Origin: an uncultured Paenibacillus sp.
GTDB taxonomy: Bacteria; Bacillota; Bacilli; Paenibacillales; Paenibacillaceae
Direction: 5' to 3'
Length of the DNA: 64,000 nucleotides
Assembly (NCBI GenBank): GCA_937895345.1
Contig: CALAWP010000011.1
Location: 31,256-95,255 of the forward strand
The notes under the pieces were generated by a model, which saw only the letters and a list, made by a program, of their open reading frames with translations, was not told the origin of the DNA and made no database searches. Both the position numbers and the translations under genes were made by a program. This document shows, one piece after another, positions 7,101 through 15,433 of the stretch. How positions within the stretch are numbered: the stretch's first letter is position 1; each line of letters opens with the position of its first letter.

Positions 7101-9836
7101 CGTTTCAATCGTCTTTTCCTTATCGTCCTCCGGGACGATAAATTCCATCAGCCGTTCCTCGTCCGTCCCTTCCTTCGCATAGGCTTCGATTTTGTATTGC
7201 CCCAGCTTGTCCATCTTCGGGATGGCCGTGACGTCCCCGTCCGTTTCGTAAACGAGCGTATCGAAGGTGCCGTCGTTGTCGCGGTCGTGATAGACGCGCA
7301 GCGACTTTTCCGCTATGTAGTCTCCGTCCGTGCTGACCACGTCGTAAAAGAGCTTCAGATCGTCCAAGCGGCTGATCTGATTGGCGTAAGCGTGGGCGAT
7401 GATGGCCGGCGTATGATCGGGCATAATTTCATATTCGACCACATAAGGGTCGGAATACCGAGTGATCGATTGGCCGTTGCCGTAAGGAATAACGCGTTTG
7501 GCGGCTATGCTGATCTTGTAGCGGCCGGTCTCTTTATACATAAACATTTTTTCGGACAAGTTCGACTCGCAATACCCTTCCCTGCATTTCAAGCCGGGGT
7601 CGGTCGGATCAACGTAGCTGAACGAAGTAATTTCCAGCGGGGCGTTCTGCTCCACCCACTGATCGTTGCTGGCCGCCGACTGGTCGTAGGCGCGCATCGT
7701 CCGGTTCTGCTTGTATAAGCCTTCCAGCCGGATCGATACTCTCGGCTTGGACTCGTGGATGACGACATGTTGAATTTTGAACGATTCCGTTCCATCCGGC
7801 GCGGTAAACGTCGTTTTCACTTGCCGGAGGCCGATTCGGTCCTCCCCAAAAATAAATTGCCCACTAAAAAAACGCTCCGCATCGATTTCAATCCCATCAA
7901 TGTAGACACGCTTTGCAAAATCGTTATATCGAGCCGGTTCTTCGCAGCTCTTGCTAGGGATATAGCCCGGCGGTGCATCCGTCACGGGGAATGGAACGAC
8001 ATCATACCAGTTCAGCGGCCAATCGGCTTCCGGCGAAATATATTGGGGAGGCGACGGCAGCATTTCGCACGTTAAAGCGGCGGCGTTCTGAACAACGACT
8101 ATCGTTTTCGTTGCAGTAGACTTGTTATTCGTCGTCACGTCCTTGTCCACGATCGTTTGTTTAATATGGAACGTCTTGACAACTCTTTGGTTCGACGTTT
8201 CGCTAAACTTTGATTTCATAAAGTCATAGAGATACGCTTCCACGGCCGCTTGATCTAAATAGCCAGGCGTCGGCGCTTTGACTTCGGGAATGGCCGGATC
8301 GAACGTGCGCGTCGCCTTGGTGCCGTCGTCGGCATTCGTAATCTCGAACTCGTAATAATCGGCATCCTTCCCGTACGAGAAATCCTGGTAGCCCACTTGC
8401 TTGCTTGCGAACTCGCTTCTCTTCTGGAATTGGACGCTCGGCGCTACCGCAAAATCGCTTTTCATGCTGGCCTTGTCGCCGTCCAGGGGAATGACAAGAT
8501 CGCAGTTGGCGGACGCTTGCGATGGTTTAGAATCTGTATGATTGCCATTATACAAATTGACGCGGGCGGTAGTCTTAAATTCTTTGGTTCCGTCTGAGGT
8601 TTCCGTAACTTTCTGCGTGTCGATCCGCAGTTTGAAAATGCCCGTCGCTTGATTGTCTTTCATGATCACGCCATCGCTTTTCACCTTCGAATCCAACGTA
8701 ATGAGCTTGTTGGTTTCCTTATCGGTTACATGCAGCTTCCAAGAGGCGATATCTTTGCGGGTATAATAGCGATTCTCCATGACGATGTTGTCATGATATT
8801 TTTCGTCTTCAAGCGTGCCGACCAGCTTCACTTCTACATCGATATACCGTTCTTTCCCGAGCGGTATCCCGCCCTCTTTAACTGGAGTGACAACGCAGCT
8901 TGCGGGAGGCTGTCTTTTCTCCGGTCCTTCAAGCTTCAATAACGGAAAGGATTGATACCATAAAGAATGAGAAACCCAGCTGTAATGATACATCATGCCG
9001 ATCCCCGGTTCCCACACCGTAGGGTTTTGGGGGATGTTCATGTAGTTGCGGAAATCGGTGTTTTCATCATTTCGGGGTAAAACTGAATAGCGATTACTAT
9101 ACTTAACGCCCTGTGATATATTAAACTCCATAGATCGATCAATGTTGTCTAGTATATTATCAAAATCCGAAAGAGTAACTACAACATTTTCAGCTTGTCC
9201 ATAGGCTGGTCCCGGCCCACCCGGTTTATAAATATAACTGTCCGGCAAGTCTTTCCACGGCTGAAAAACCCAGTGTTTCTTTTCAAGCGGCGTACTGGTG
9301 CTGTCGTCTCGAATGAAATGGTCGTTTGGATACAGCGATCCTGTTTCATCATAACCTAAGAAACGATACTCCCCGCGTGTATTACCGCCTGTTCTAAAGT
9401 CATAAGCAGAAAAATGTCCTTCGTTTGGATACACCTTGGCATTTTCATCTTGCCAGCCGGACTTGAAATCTTGAATATGACCTGGAATGTCGTCCGGTGT
9501 ACCGTATACGATCAAGTACCTTTGCCCTCTTGTTTTGACGGCAGCGTTTGTATTGGGATCGCGGCTAATGACCCACGTTTGGCGATAATAAATATCCGAA
9601 TTAAACTTATATCCCGAACTTTTTCCGTCCTTTGGCTCGGAACACGGCGGTATATGCGAAGGAATTGGACCGTCTGCTACAGGGTTATACCCGCATTTAT
9701 TCGCAAAACCGTTAATGGTAGAAGGTGGTTTTTGACTAGCCGCTTCGACATTGGTTGTCGTAATCCAATCAAATGGAGACAGCAAAAAAATAGCTGTCAG
9801 CAGCACGGCTATTCTTTTTTTCCAAACTCGCTTCAT
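4152..9836 (-). CDS. Very large secreted cell-surface protein with PKD-like domain
   Basis: 1,894-residue exported protein. The first 33 residues form a signal peptide (KKR, then a hydrophobic stretch, then VEAA). Most of the chain is beta-rich, Ig-like material. A PKD-like module is recognisable near residues 1660-1760 (NRPPTADFDWSP, VYEGDTVAFSS, then DDQDGDTL). Residues about 1010-1140 hold four YxGT segments (YSGTLSL, YRGTLDR, YSGTVYW, YSGTISK) among paired cysteines. No catalytic domain, SLH or LPXTG anchor was recognised. It is the last gene of an operon 15 bp after an SLH protein, so a surface-layer-associated or scaffolding role is inferred. The 5' part (about 8900-9800) is visibly more AT-rich than the remainder. 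Confidence 0.85.
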   Translation of the reverse strand: MKRVWKKRIAVLLTAIFLLSPFDWITTTNVEAASQKPPSTINGFANKCGYNPVADGPIPSHIPPCSEPKDGKSSGYKFNSDIYYRQTWVISRDPNTNAAVKTRGQRYLIVYGTPDDIPGHIQDFKSGWQDENAKVYPNEGHFSAYDFRTGGNTRGEYRFLGYDETGSLYPNDHFIRDDSTSTPLEKKHWVFQPWKDLPDSYIYKPGGPGPAYGQAENVVVTLSDFDNILDNIDRSMEFNISQGVKYSNRYSVLPRNDENTDFRNYMNIPQNPTVWEPGIGMMYHYSWVSHSLWYQSFPLLKLEGPEKRQPPASCVVTPVKEGGIPLGKERYIDVEVKLVGTLEDEKYHDNIVMENRYYTRKDIASWKLHVTDKETNKLITLDSKVKSDGVIMKDNQATGIFKLRIDTQKVTETSDGTKEFKTTARVNLYNGNHTDSKPSQASANCDLVIPLDGDKASMKSDFAVAPSVQFQKRSEFASKQVGYQDFSYGKDADYYEFEITNADDGTKATRTFDPAIPEVKAPTPGYLDQAAVEAYLYDFMKSKFSETSNQRVVKTFHIKQTIVDKDVTTNNKSTATKTIVVVQNAAALTCEMLPSPPQYISPEADWPLNWYDVVPFPVTDAPPGYIPSKSCEEPARYNDFAKRVYIDGIEIDAERFFSGQFIFGEDRIGLRQVKTTFTAPDGTESFKIQHVVIHESKPRVSIRLEGLYKQNRTMRAYDQSAASNDQWVEQNAPLEITSFSYVDPTDPGLKCREGYCESNLSEKMFMYKETGRYKISIAAKRVIPYGNGQSITRYSDPYVVEYEIMPDHTPAIIAHAYANQISRLDDLKLFYDVVSTDGDYIAEKSLRVYHDRDNDGTFDTLVYETDGDVTAIPKMDKLGQYKIEAYAKEGTDEERLMEFIVPEDDKEKTIETYFFIDNFAPASTMYMDIPIEMPDMDVYWMLDSNLKQASTDYIRNNRVSITNAFTRANMLANLDIWDMRTYTYTQSASTSNHTGTSYPSSSIYYSSNGYSGTLSLSSASNAPFSVDEGRFVTVTDSKTASDSCTNTVKAHYTDDGEYKSTSTTVCPSSKSYNDGKYRGTLDRKGESTNDSCPPDFGRPGSSCTRTYRATYSGTVYWTRDEWVPRMVEYDSWTGFYSGTISKSVRQPYDASFMRPVPNKYVIYVSDNKASQLADLQNVMSKHDAKLILVGHSEFQSQIGHEKFIANDKPIEDIVGEVIAYISESNPETPRRLILVGEETITRTAYFDWEDDPVQEDLLQIVHDPYYYDNSEGFGQFNGQTLASEKLNANWQPYQSAVTFQKPGKYMLFRKTKDRPSEDPNFEHYAYYSNESAVEVLVHRKPIPDVWLDFDYMTDSNRYRTTWVDMSYDLDHNVTRAATDRGIQARSIKLTNRGTGEVYTRIPESVPPGTYLLEYIVQDIEGVWSDPLQRTYVLPSAVPVQMKSNLKTAYDGFSLNGVPASESLIAYELWTRYPYAIQLQFAMGSYISRTVPYYTGVKTGNDISWADERFVIPNTTPDGTYTFTVRGNGSVAGSTAAHTYTVRVATPIRLSGRIDAVDSPAQHLTSLVVGDSYKLKADTTKYPDAAVNGNAVSVTMFKGTAYQRTVNLTSATVRTTGYGLKDWSAAFTVGPMPDGRYTFEWRARTPNGNTETVAQTVEIVNNRPPTADFDWSPQPVYEGDTVAFSSKIDDQDGDTLTVQYELTAPSGSRHVFDYVFNRPYPATAPVHRMTETGDWRMKLTVSDGRAAPVMAEKTIRVYPLTVSGEVNHTDQWNRRRMDYNLKQSGDAEAPRGYNVFWAGEKFMLVSNTTATETATKAERVEAVFGSRRLELKKADGAGTAWTGELWEEGFEQELKDGPYRFVFTAYYNNGTVKTTEVAIEIKGTVSQIAGVHRVK

Positions 9837-9851
9837 ACGGTTACTCCTCTC

Positions 9852-11126
9852 TTAGTATCTCATAACGAGAAAGTAGTATTGGCCGCTGGTATACATCCTG
9901 TAATCTTTCCCGTTGAATTTAAAGTATTGGATGTCCTTTCCGGTCGATCCAGCCTTTTTCTCATAAGTTTCCATTAATTTTTTCAATTCAGAGCCTTTGC
10001 CGTTACCAGCATAAAGTTCTAAGATAGCGTCAAAAAATTTTGAGCTATGCTCTAGTTTTTTAGATTGTAAATAGCTTACAAATACTTCGCGAGTGGTTCC
10101 ATTACTAACTCCTGCCCCAATTTCCGCCAAAGGTCGCTGGTCGAAGTAACCCATTCGCGTATAGAAAACAAACTTCTCATAATCATCATGAGAGTTAAAC
10201 ACACTTAATGCAGGAACATAAGAAGGATCTAAATACCCCGTTGTCACATGTTTATCACCAAGTTCAATCAATTTGTGATAAGTATCGTATTTGAATTTAT
10301 CGCTTATCAATGTTATGTTACCGTTCTTCTCAATGTAGTATTGTCCTGTTAAATCAGGCTTAAATGGTTTCCGAAGCGACTTATCGCGAAGCCTCAAAAC
10401 CATTGTTAATGCTTCGGCTCTCGTAACGTAACGCTGCGGATAAAAATATTTATTGGGATAACCATTCATTAATCCAGACATTAATACCATTGCCCTGTTT
10501 GTTCCTGCTACTTCTGAAAACGAATTGAAATCTTTAAGGCCGCTGTTTCTAATAATGAAATCCTCATAAAGCCCATCAATACTTCCCTCATACCGCTTAT
10601 ACCATGTACCTAGTAAATAGCTTGCTTCTTCCCTTTTAATTTGTTTCTTATAACGGTCATAATTATTTTGGGGAAATAATGAATCATTATCACTGAGAAA
10701 AGGAATCGCCTGCAAGAAATCAATGTAAGGCTTTGCCCAATATCCAGAACTTGCATTTATAAAATTGAATTTTAATTCCTTAACTTTGGACTCAATTCGC
10801 ATCGTATAGAGTGGCTGGAACATATACAGCTCGTCCAACCACTCAGGATCAAACTCCGTCTTCCCGTTTGTCGTCTTCGAGAATACCTTCAGCATCATGA
10901 CAATAAACTCGTCGGCTTTGACGACTGCGTCCGGCTTGAATGTGCCGTCTGGGTATCCATCCACCAGACCGCGCTTGTAAGCCTCCAAAATCGTATCTTT
11001 GGCCCAGTGCTTTTCTATATCCGGAAAGGGCAACGGTTCGGCCGCAGCCGTTCGATCCGCCCCAATCGTTCCTGTCAGCCCGACTATGAGGGCCAGCACA
11101 ACCATTCCGTTTATCCATCGTTTCAT
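9852..11126 (-). CDS. SLH-domain surface protein (424 aa)
   Basis: Exported protein with a signal peptide ending near AAAE (about residue 30). An SLH module follows (FPDIEKHWAKDTILEAYKRGLVDGYPDGTFKP) and a second SLH-like block lies further along (MNGYPNKYFYPQRYVTRAEALTMVLRLRD). SLH modules bind pyruvylated secondary wall polymer. The C-terminal third (about residues 270-424) was not recognised. GAGGAGG precedes the ATG. It is the middle gene of a three-gene operon, 19 bp after the other SLH gene and 15 bp before the giant secreted protein. Base composition changes sharply inside the gene: the SLH-encoding 5' end is GC-rich like its neighbours and the rest is AT-rich. Confidence 0.88.
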   Translation of the reverse strand: MKRWINGMVVLALIVGLTGTIGADRTAAAEPLPFPDIEKHWAKDTILEAYKRGLVDGYPDGTFKPDAVVKADEFIVMMLKVFSKTTNGKTEFDPEWLDELYMFQPLYTMRIESKVKELKFNFINASSGYWAKPYIDFLQAIPFLSDNDSLFPQNNYDRYKKQIKREEASYLLGTWYKRYEGSIDGLYEDFIIRNSGLKDFNSFSEVAGTNRAMVLMSGLMNGYPNKYFYPQRYVTRAEALTMVLRLRDKSLRKPFKPDLTGQYYIEKNGNITLISDKFKYDTYHKLIELGDKHVTTGYLDPSYVPALSVFNSHDDYEKFVFYTRMGYFDQRPLAEIGAGVSNGTTREVFVSYLQSKKLEHSSKFFDAILELYAGNGKGSELKKLMETYEKKAGSTGKDIQYFKFNGKDYRMYTSGQYYFLVMRY

Positions 11127-11145
11127 ATCCGTATTCCTCCTCGGA

Positions 11146-12117
11146 TCAGTTTTTTATCATCGCCGTAAGCCGGGACAAAACCTTCACCGCTTCGGCTCTC
11201 GTAACGGCTGTTTCGGGTTTGAAGGTGCCGTCCGGATAACCTCCGAATATCGAATTGTCGCTGACCAAATTGATCGCCGCCCGATATTTTCCTTCCAGCC
11301 CGGCCGTGTCTGCATAATTGCTTTCCTTAGGCTGATCATCCGACACCAGCCGCAGCAGTTCAGCCGCTAACAAAGCGACATCCTTGCGCTTGAAAGATTT
11401 ACCCCAATCCGCTTGATTCCAATGCGAAGCAATCCCCAAATCGTTGGCAGCCGCTAAATAAGGAGCCGACCAGCTCTGCCCGGCGGGCGAAGCAAAGTCA
11501 TATTCCTTCCAGCTCAACTCGCGCCCAAGGTTGTCGTCGAGCATTTTCCAACGGAAGGCGTTCGTCCATTGGCGCTTCCCGTTCGGCAGTTCTTCCGTAA
11601 GCGCCATGGCAAGCATCTTTATAAGCGCTTCGCCGGTAACGGGATCGCCGGGGCCGAACTTGCCGTTGCCGTATCCGCTTACGATTCCTTGTTTCGCCAT
11701 ATCCGTAATGGCGTCCTTCGCCCAATGATTCGCTATATCGGCGAATGGCGGAATATCGACGAGCAAATTGAAGTAGGCGGGCTTCGAAGCTTTGATCTCG
11801 AAGGCATAGACGCCCTTCGGCGCCGGCTTCACGACAAAATATTGCCGAAAGCACGTGCCGCTCGGACAAGCCTGCTTCTGGCTTCGCCCGGCTTTCGCCT
11901 GGCTGCCGCCGGGAAGCGTCATGACGGTTTGAAATGGCTCGCCGTACCCTTCGATCGCAAATTCGACATAATCCGCGTTTTCCTTCAGCTCGTAACTCTT
12001 CAGAACGACCGCTTGATCCCCGGCCTCCTTCGCTTCTCCGGCCGCAGCCAACGCCATATGGGCCAGCAATAAAAGTGAAACAATTCCAATTATGCCATTA
12101 CGTTTATGTTGTATCAT
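11146..12117 (-). CDS. SLH-domain surface protein (323 aa)
   Basis: Exported protein with an N-terminal hydrophobic signal (GIVSLLLLAHMALAAAG). A beta-rich segment of about 100 residues includes a CPSGTC cysteine pair. SLH modules then follow, seen as FADIANHWAKDAITDMAKQGIVSGYGNGKFGP, a less regular middle module, and GGYPDGTFKPETAVTRAEAVKVL. Three SLH units are the usual number for cell-wall anchoring. The start ATG has GGCAAGGAG upstream. It heads the surface operon that ends with the giant secreted protein, so the three products probably work together at the cell surface. Confidence 0.9.
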   Translation of the reverse strand: MIQHKRNGIIGIVSLLLLAHMALAAAGEAKEAGDQAVVLKSYELKENADYVEFAIEGYGEPFQTVMTLPGGSQAKAGRSQKQACPSGTCFRQYFVVKPAPKGVYAFEIKASKPAYFNLLVDIPPFADIANHWAKDAITDMAKQGIVSGYGNGKFGPGDPVTGEALIKMLAMALTEELPNGKRQWTNAFRWKMLDDNLGRELSWKEYDFASPAGQSWSAPYLAAANDLGIASHWNQADWGKSFKRKDVALLAAELLRLVSDDQPKESNYADTAGLEGKYRAAINLVSDNSIFGGYPDGTFKPETAVTRAEAVKVLSRLTAMIKN

Positions 12118-12174
12118 GATTTACACTCCTTGCCAATCATTTTTCTGATCAACGATAACCCGCAAAACAAACGA

Positions 12175-12220
12175 AAAAAAGCACGCTTCTCCCTGTCTGT
12201 ACAGAGAGCAAGCGTGCTTC
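12175..12220 (-). terminator. Terminator of the lactonase-MFS unit
   Basis: On the minus strand AAGCACGCTT pairs with AAGCGTGCTT around an inner CTCTCTGT/ACAGACAGGGAG pairing, followed by a run of at least seven T. It lies about 100 bp after the MFS stop codon and upstream of the SLH operon. Confidence 0.85.
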
Positions 12221-12316
12221 GCTTTGCCTGATAACGTTATTCCATTTTTACATACATCGTTGGTTTAAATGATACCTTGGAGCGCGTAAATTGTCAACAT
12301 TTGTAACCCGACATTT

Positions 12317-13552
12317 TTAATGCCGATCCTCGCGCCGATCCTTCGGCAGCATGATCGCGAGCAATCCGAGAAGCGGCAGCACGCTGACCATAACCATGAC
12401 GTACGCCATCCCTTGCACATCCGCGATCTTGCCCAGCACGACGGAGCCGAGCGCTCCCATGCCGAAGGCAAGACCCGTAATGAGGCCCGATGCCGTGCCG
12501 ACCTTGCCCGGCATCAGCTCCTGGGCGTAGACGACGCTGACGGAGAAGCCGGACTGCAAAATGAAGCCCATGACGGCAATGACCGGATAGACCCAAGCCT
12601 GCGGCAGATGAGGCAGCAGCAGCGCGAACGGAGCGGCGCCGAGGATGGAAATGAGCATCATTTTTTTCCGTCCGATCCGGTCGGCCGCGATGCCGCCCAG
12701 AAACGTGCCGGCAACGCCGGCCGCCATAAACAGAAACAGCGGCACTTGAGCGGCGGATATCGAAATGCCGTACGTTTCTTTAGCGTAAAATTGATAGAAG
12801 TTGCCGATAGCCGCCGCATACCAGGAACGCGCAAAGACGACGATCAACAGGATGGACAGCGCAAAAGCGACGATGCGGCCGGCATAAGGCGCCGGGGCGC
12901 GGCCAGCGGCAGACGGGGTCTTCTTCCGAACCTTGCCGCCTTCCTCCGCCAGGCGGGACGCGTACCACGGCACGACCTTGAACAAAATGGCGATCGCCAG
13001 CGCCGCAAGCAGCATCCCCCAGGCCGCTCCCCGCTGTCCGAGCGGAATAAAAATGAAAATGGTCATAAGCGGCGCCAGCGCTTGACCGAAGTTGCCGCCG
13101 ACCTGATAGATCGACTGCGCAAACGCGCGGCGGTTGCCGGCGGCCAGATGAACGACGCGCGACCCCTCCGGATGGAACACCGCCGAGCCGAGGCCGACGA
13201 AAACGACGGACAGCAGCAGCAGCGCGAAATTCGGGGCGAACGCGAGCCCCGCCATGCCGGCCATGCTGCACAGCATGCCGACCGGCAGCATCCATGGCGT
13301 CGGCCTTCTGTCCGACCAGAGGCCGACGACGGGCTGCATGACCGATGAGGTCATATTGAGCGTAAAAGCGATCCAGCCTACTTGCGTGTAGGACAATTTC
13401 AACGTTTCCTCAAAAACCGGAAACAAAGCCGACACGACGGCTTGCATGGAATCGTTCAGCAGGTGAACCGAGCTGATGGCCATAAGGATCGTATAGACGG
13501 TAGCCGAGCGAAGCGCTCCGCTCCGTTGGCCTGCAATGGCATTGCTTGACAT
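12317..13552 (-). CDS. MFS exporter, fosmidomycin-resistance (Fsr) type
   Basis: 411-residue major facilitator protein with about twelve predicted membrane segments and a charged central loop near residues 195-225 (EEGGKVRKKTPSAAGR). The loop-2/3 motif GLWSDRRPTPW, the FHPEGSRVVHLAAGNRR segment after TM4 and the second-half GGIAADRIGRKKM match the pattern of Fsr-like drug/proton antiporters. It would export small toxic compounds from the cytoplasm; the true substrate cannot be told. It lies 62 bp after the lactonase gene on the same strand and may be cotranscribed, with a strong terminator after it. Confidence 0.85.
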   Translation of the reverse strand: MSSNAIAGQRSGALRSATVYTILMAISSVHLLNDSMQAVVSALFPVFEETLKLSYTQVGWIAFTLNMTSSVMQPVVGLWSDRRPTPWMLPVGMLCSMAGMAGLAFAPNFALLLLSVVFVGLGSAVFHPEGSRVVHLAAGNRRAFAQSIYQVGGNFGQALAPLMTIFIFIPLGQRGAAWGMLLAALAIAILFKVVPWYASRLAEEGGKVRKKTPSAAGRAPAPYAGRIVAFALSILLIVVFARSWYAAAIGNFYQFYAKETYGISISAAQVPLFLFMAAGVAGTFLGGIAADRIGRKKMMLISILGAAPFALLLPHLPQAWVYPVIAVMGFILQSGFSVSVVYAQELMPGKVGTASGLITGLAFGMGALGSVVLGKIADVQGMAYVMVMVSVLPLLGLLAIMLPKDRREDRH

Positions 13553-13614
13553 GATGTAAGATCAACCTGCCTTTCAACACTCCCGGTTATAATAAAAGTA
13601 GGCCAAGCGGCGCT

Positions 13615-14718
13615 TCATCGACGGAAACGGATGCAAACCGGCGACGGAAGCTCCAGCCTGCCGCCCGTCGGAGCCAACGCGCCGGTGTCCGCGTCCCTGC
13701 GGAAGACGACGATAGAACCGCTCCGCTGGTTGGCCGCCAGCAAATACCGTCCGTCCGGCGTAATGCCGAAGTTGCGCGGAAGCTCGCCGCCGCAGCCGAT
13801 ATGCTGCACGGGCTCCAGCTCTCCGGTGCGGCCGTCGACCGCAAATACCGCAATGCTGTTATGGCCGCGGTTGGACGTATACAAGTAACGGCCGTCAGGA
13901 GACAGATGCAAATCCGCGGCATCGTTGTAGCCGTCGTAATCGGCGGGCACGGTGGAATAAGTGTTCCCGGCCCGAAGCGTTCCGTTCTCCCGGTCGACCG
14001 CAAGCCGCGTGACCGTGGAGTCCAGCTCGTTCGTGACATACGCCGCCGGCAATTCGGGATGAAAGACGATATGCCGCGGCCCAGCTCCGGGATGAAGCTT
14101 GCAAATCTGATGCTGCTCCAGCTTGCCGGAAGCGGCGTCGACACGGTATGCGACGACGGCGTCCATGCCCAGATCGGCCGCGTAGACGAACGGCGTGCCC
14201 GGCAGCGGCTCTATGCAATGGGCGTGCGGGGCTTCTTGCCGGCCGGCGACGGGGCCCGGTGCGGCTGCATGCTGACGGAAGGCGGCAGCTTCTCCAAACT
14301 CTCCCTCCGAATCAAGCGCAAATAATGCGACGGAGCCTCCGGAATAATTGGCGGCGAACAGCGCATGGCCTGCCGCGTCGACGCTGACGTAGCACGGGTG
14401 CGCTCCGCCGGTGGAAGCTTGACTCGTCGCCTTTCCAAGCCGCCCCGTTTGGGCGTCGATGTCAAGCGCGACGACCGTTCCGCCCGGAACTCCGTTCTCC
14501 TCGGCAATTTCCTTTACCGCATAAAGCTTGCGGCCGTTCGGGTGCAGGGCGAGAAACGACGCCTGCTCCACCCCGGACAGCTGCTGTTCGATCCGCAGTT
14601 GTCCGGTCTCCCCGTCCATGGAACATACATGAATAGTGTCCTCGCCTTTCTCGCCGTAAGACCCTACGTACAACCAAACCTCGTTCCCTTCTGCGGAACC
14701 GATCCGTTCATTCGCCAT
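13615..14718 (-). CDS. Lactonase-family beta-propeller protein (6-phosphogluconolactonase-like)
   Basis: 367-residue cytosolic protein of the seven-bladed lactonase family, which includes Pgl/YkgB hydrolysing 6-phosphogluconolactone. Typical features are the opening LYVGSYGEKGEDTIHVCSM, the regularly spaced blade motifs GRKLYAVKE, HALFAANYSGGSV, FVYAADLGMD, LYTSNRGHNSIAVF and YLLAANQRSGSIVVF, and the conserved GAGPRHIVFHP loop. No signal peptide is seen. The upstream neighbour is a divergent LytTR-domain gene and the downstream one is an MFS exporter. The exact lactone is not certain because the family is broad. Confidence 0.88.
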   Translation of the reverse strand: MANERIGSAEGNEVWLYVGSYGEKGEDTIHVCSMDGETGQLRIEQQLSGVEQASFLALHPNGRKLYAVKEIAEENGVPGGTVVALDIDAQTGRLGKATSQASTGGAHPCYVSVDAAGHALFAANYSGGSVALFALDSEGEFGEAAAFRQHAAAPGPVAGRQEAPHAHCIEPLPGTPFVYAADLGMDAVVAYRVDAASGKLEQHQICKLHPGAGPRHIVFHPELPAAYVTNELDSTVTRLAVDRENGTLRAGNTYSTVPADYDGYNDAADLHLSPDGRYLYTSNRGHNSIAVFAVDGRTGELEPVQHIGCGGELPRNFGITPDGRYLLAANQRSGSIVVFRRDADTGALAPTGGRLELPSPVCIRFRR

Positions 14719-14875
14719 ACCGGCACCTTCTTCCCTGTTTTTCTATCCGGCAACCGGGCCTTTGCGCACCGCCGCGGCCAGGCCGGACTCTTATCCGAAC
14801 CATCTGTAACCAAGCGCATAATTTGAAAATAGCACATGCCTATCCGCCGCACAATCTCTTTTTTTGGCGGACCTC

Positions 14876-14904
14876 TTCACAGAGCCGGCAATATGTGTTA
14901 CAAT
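14876..14904 (+). promoter_or_regulatory. Promoter of the LytTR-domain gene
   Basis: TTCACA (14876-14881) and TACAAT (14899-14904) are separated by 17 bp, about 50 bp upstream of the start codon. The last base of the -10 box is the first base of a perfect cre site. Confidence 0.75.
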
Positions 14905-14917
14905 GTAAGCGCTATCA
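14904..14917 (+). promoter_or_regulatory. Perfect cre (CcpA) site
   Basis: TGTAAGCGCTATCA matches the CcpA consensus TGWAANCGNTNWCA at every position. It begins at the end of the -10 box and covers the expected transcription start, an arrangement that in Bacillus gives repression by preferred sugars. Confidence 0.85.
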
Positions 14918-14954
14918 AATCACGAGCAATCATTTCTTAAAGGGGGAAAAGGAA

Positions 14955-15317
14955 ATGGTGATTGTGGCGTTAAACGAACGGACGTTTTGCGAGGACTTTG
15001 ACCTGGATGCCGAAATCTGTTATTTCAAGATCGGCGTTCAAGGAATGGTCAGCTTCCACGGCAAAAACTACAACAGAAAAATAAAATTGTCCGACCAAGA
15101 AATTAAAGACCTGACGAACAAGCCGAATTATTATCCGCTCAACTCCAGCTGTTATATCAACCTCGACAAGATCAAATCGATCTCCGAGGGGGTCGTGACG
15201 TTCGGGTCGGGGCCTTCGGATACGAAGCAGCTTCCGGTCAACCGGCGCAAGCAATACGTCATCGAGCAGCTGTTCCTGCAGCGCAGCAAAAGCAAAGATT
15301 TGAAGCTGACGAAATAA
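14955..15317 (+). CDS. Small LytTR-domain protein
   Basis: 120-residue protein that is mostly one LytTR-type DNA-binding domain. The hallmark pattern is visible: YYPLNSSCYINLDKIKSI (the 'fxrvHrsyiVNldkI' strand), then KQLPVNRRKQYVIEQLF in place of the usual 'iPvSRrk' helix. There is no receiver domain and no membrane segment. ATG 14955 is chosen because AGGGGGAAAAGGAA precedes it; an in-frame ATG at 14823 lies upstream of the promoter. It has its own promoter with a perfect cre site and its own terminator, so it is a monocistronic, carbon-regulated gene. DNA binding is inferred from the fold; targets are unknown. Confidence 0.8.
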   Translation: MVIVALNERTFCEDFDLDAEICYFKIGVQGMVSFHGKNYNRKIKLSDQEIKDLTNKPNYYPLNSSCYINLDKIKSISEGVVTFGSGPSDTKQLPVNRRKQYVIEQLFLQRSKSKDLKLTK

Positions 15318-15324
15318 GCTGTTA

Positions 15325-15369
15325 ACAACCGCCTTCATTCATCGACCATGAATGAAGGCGGTTGTTTGT
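15325..15369 (+). terminator. Terminator after the LytTR-domain gene
   Basis: An 18-bp perfect stem (15325-15342 with 15348-15365, arms ACAACCGCCTTCATTCAT and its complement) closes a 5-nt loop. The T-rich tail is short and broken, so it may act partly as a stability hairpin. Confidence 0.75.
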
Positions 15370-15433
15370 AACGGCCGGCCCTGTTATTCTAGGGAGAGGT
15401 AATCATGCTCATAAGAAGCAGGAGGTATAAGCA

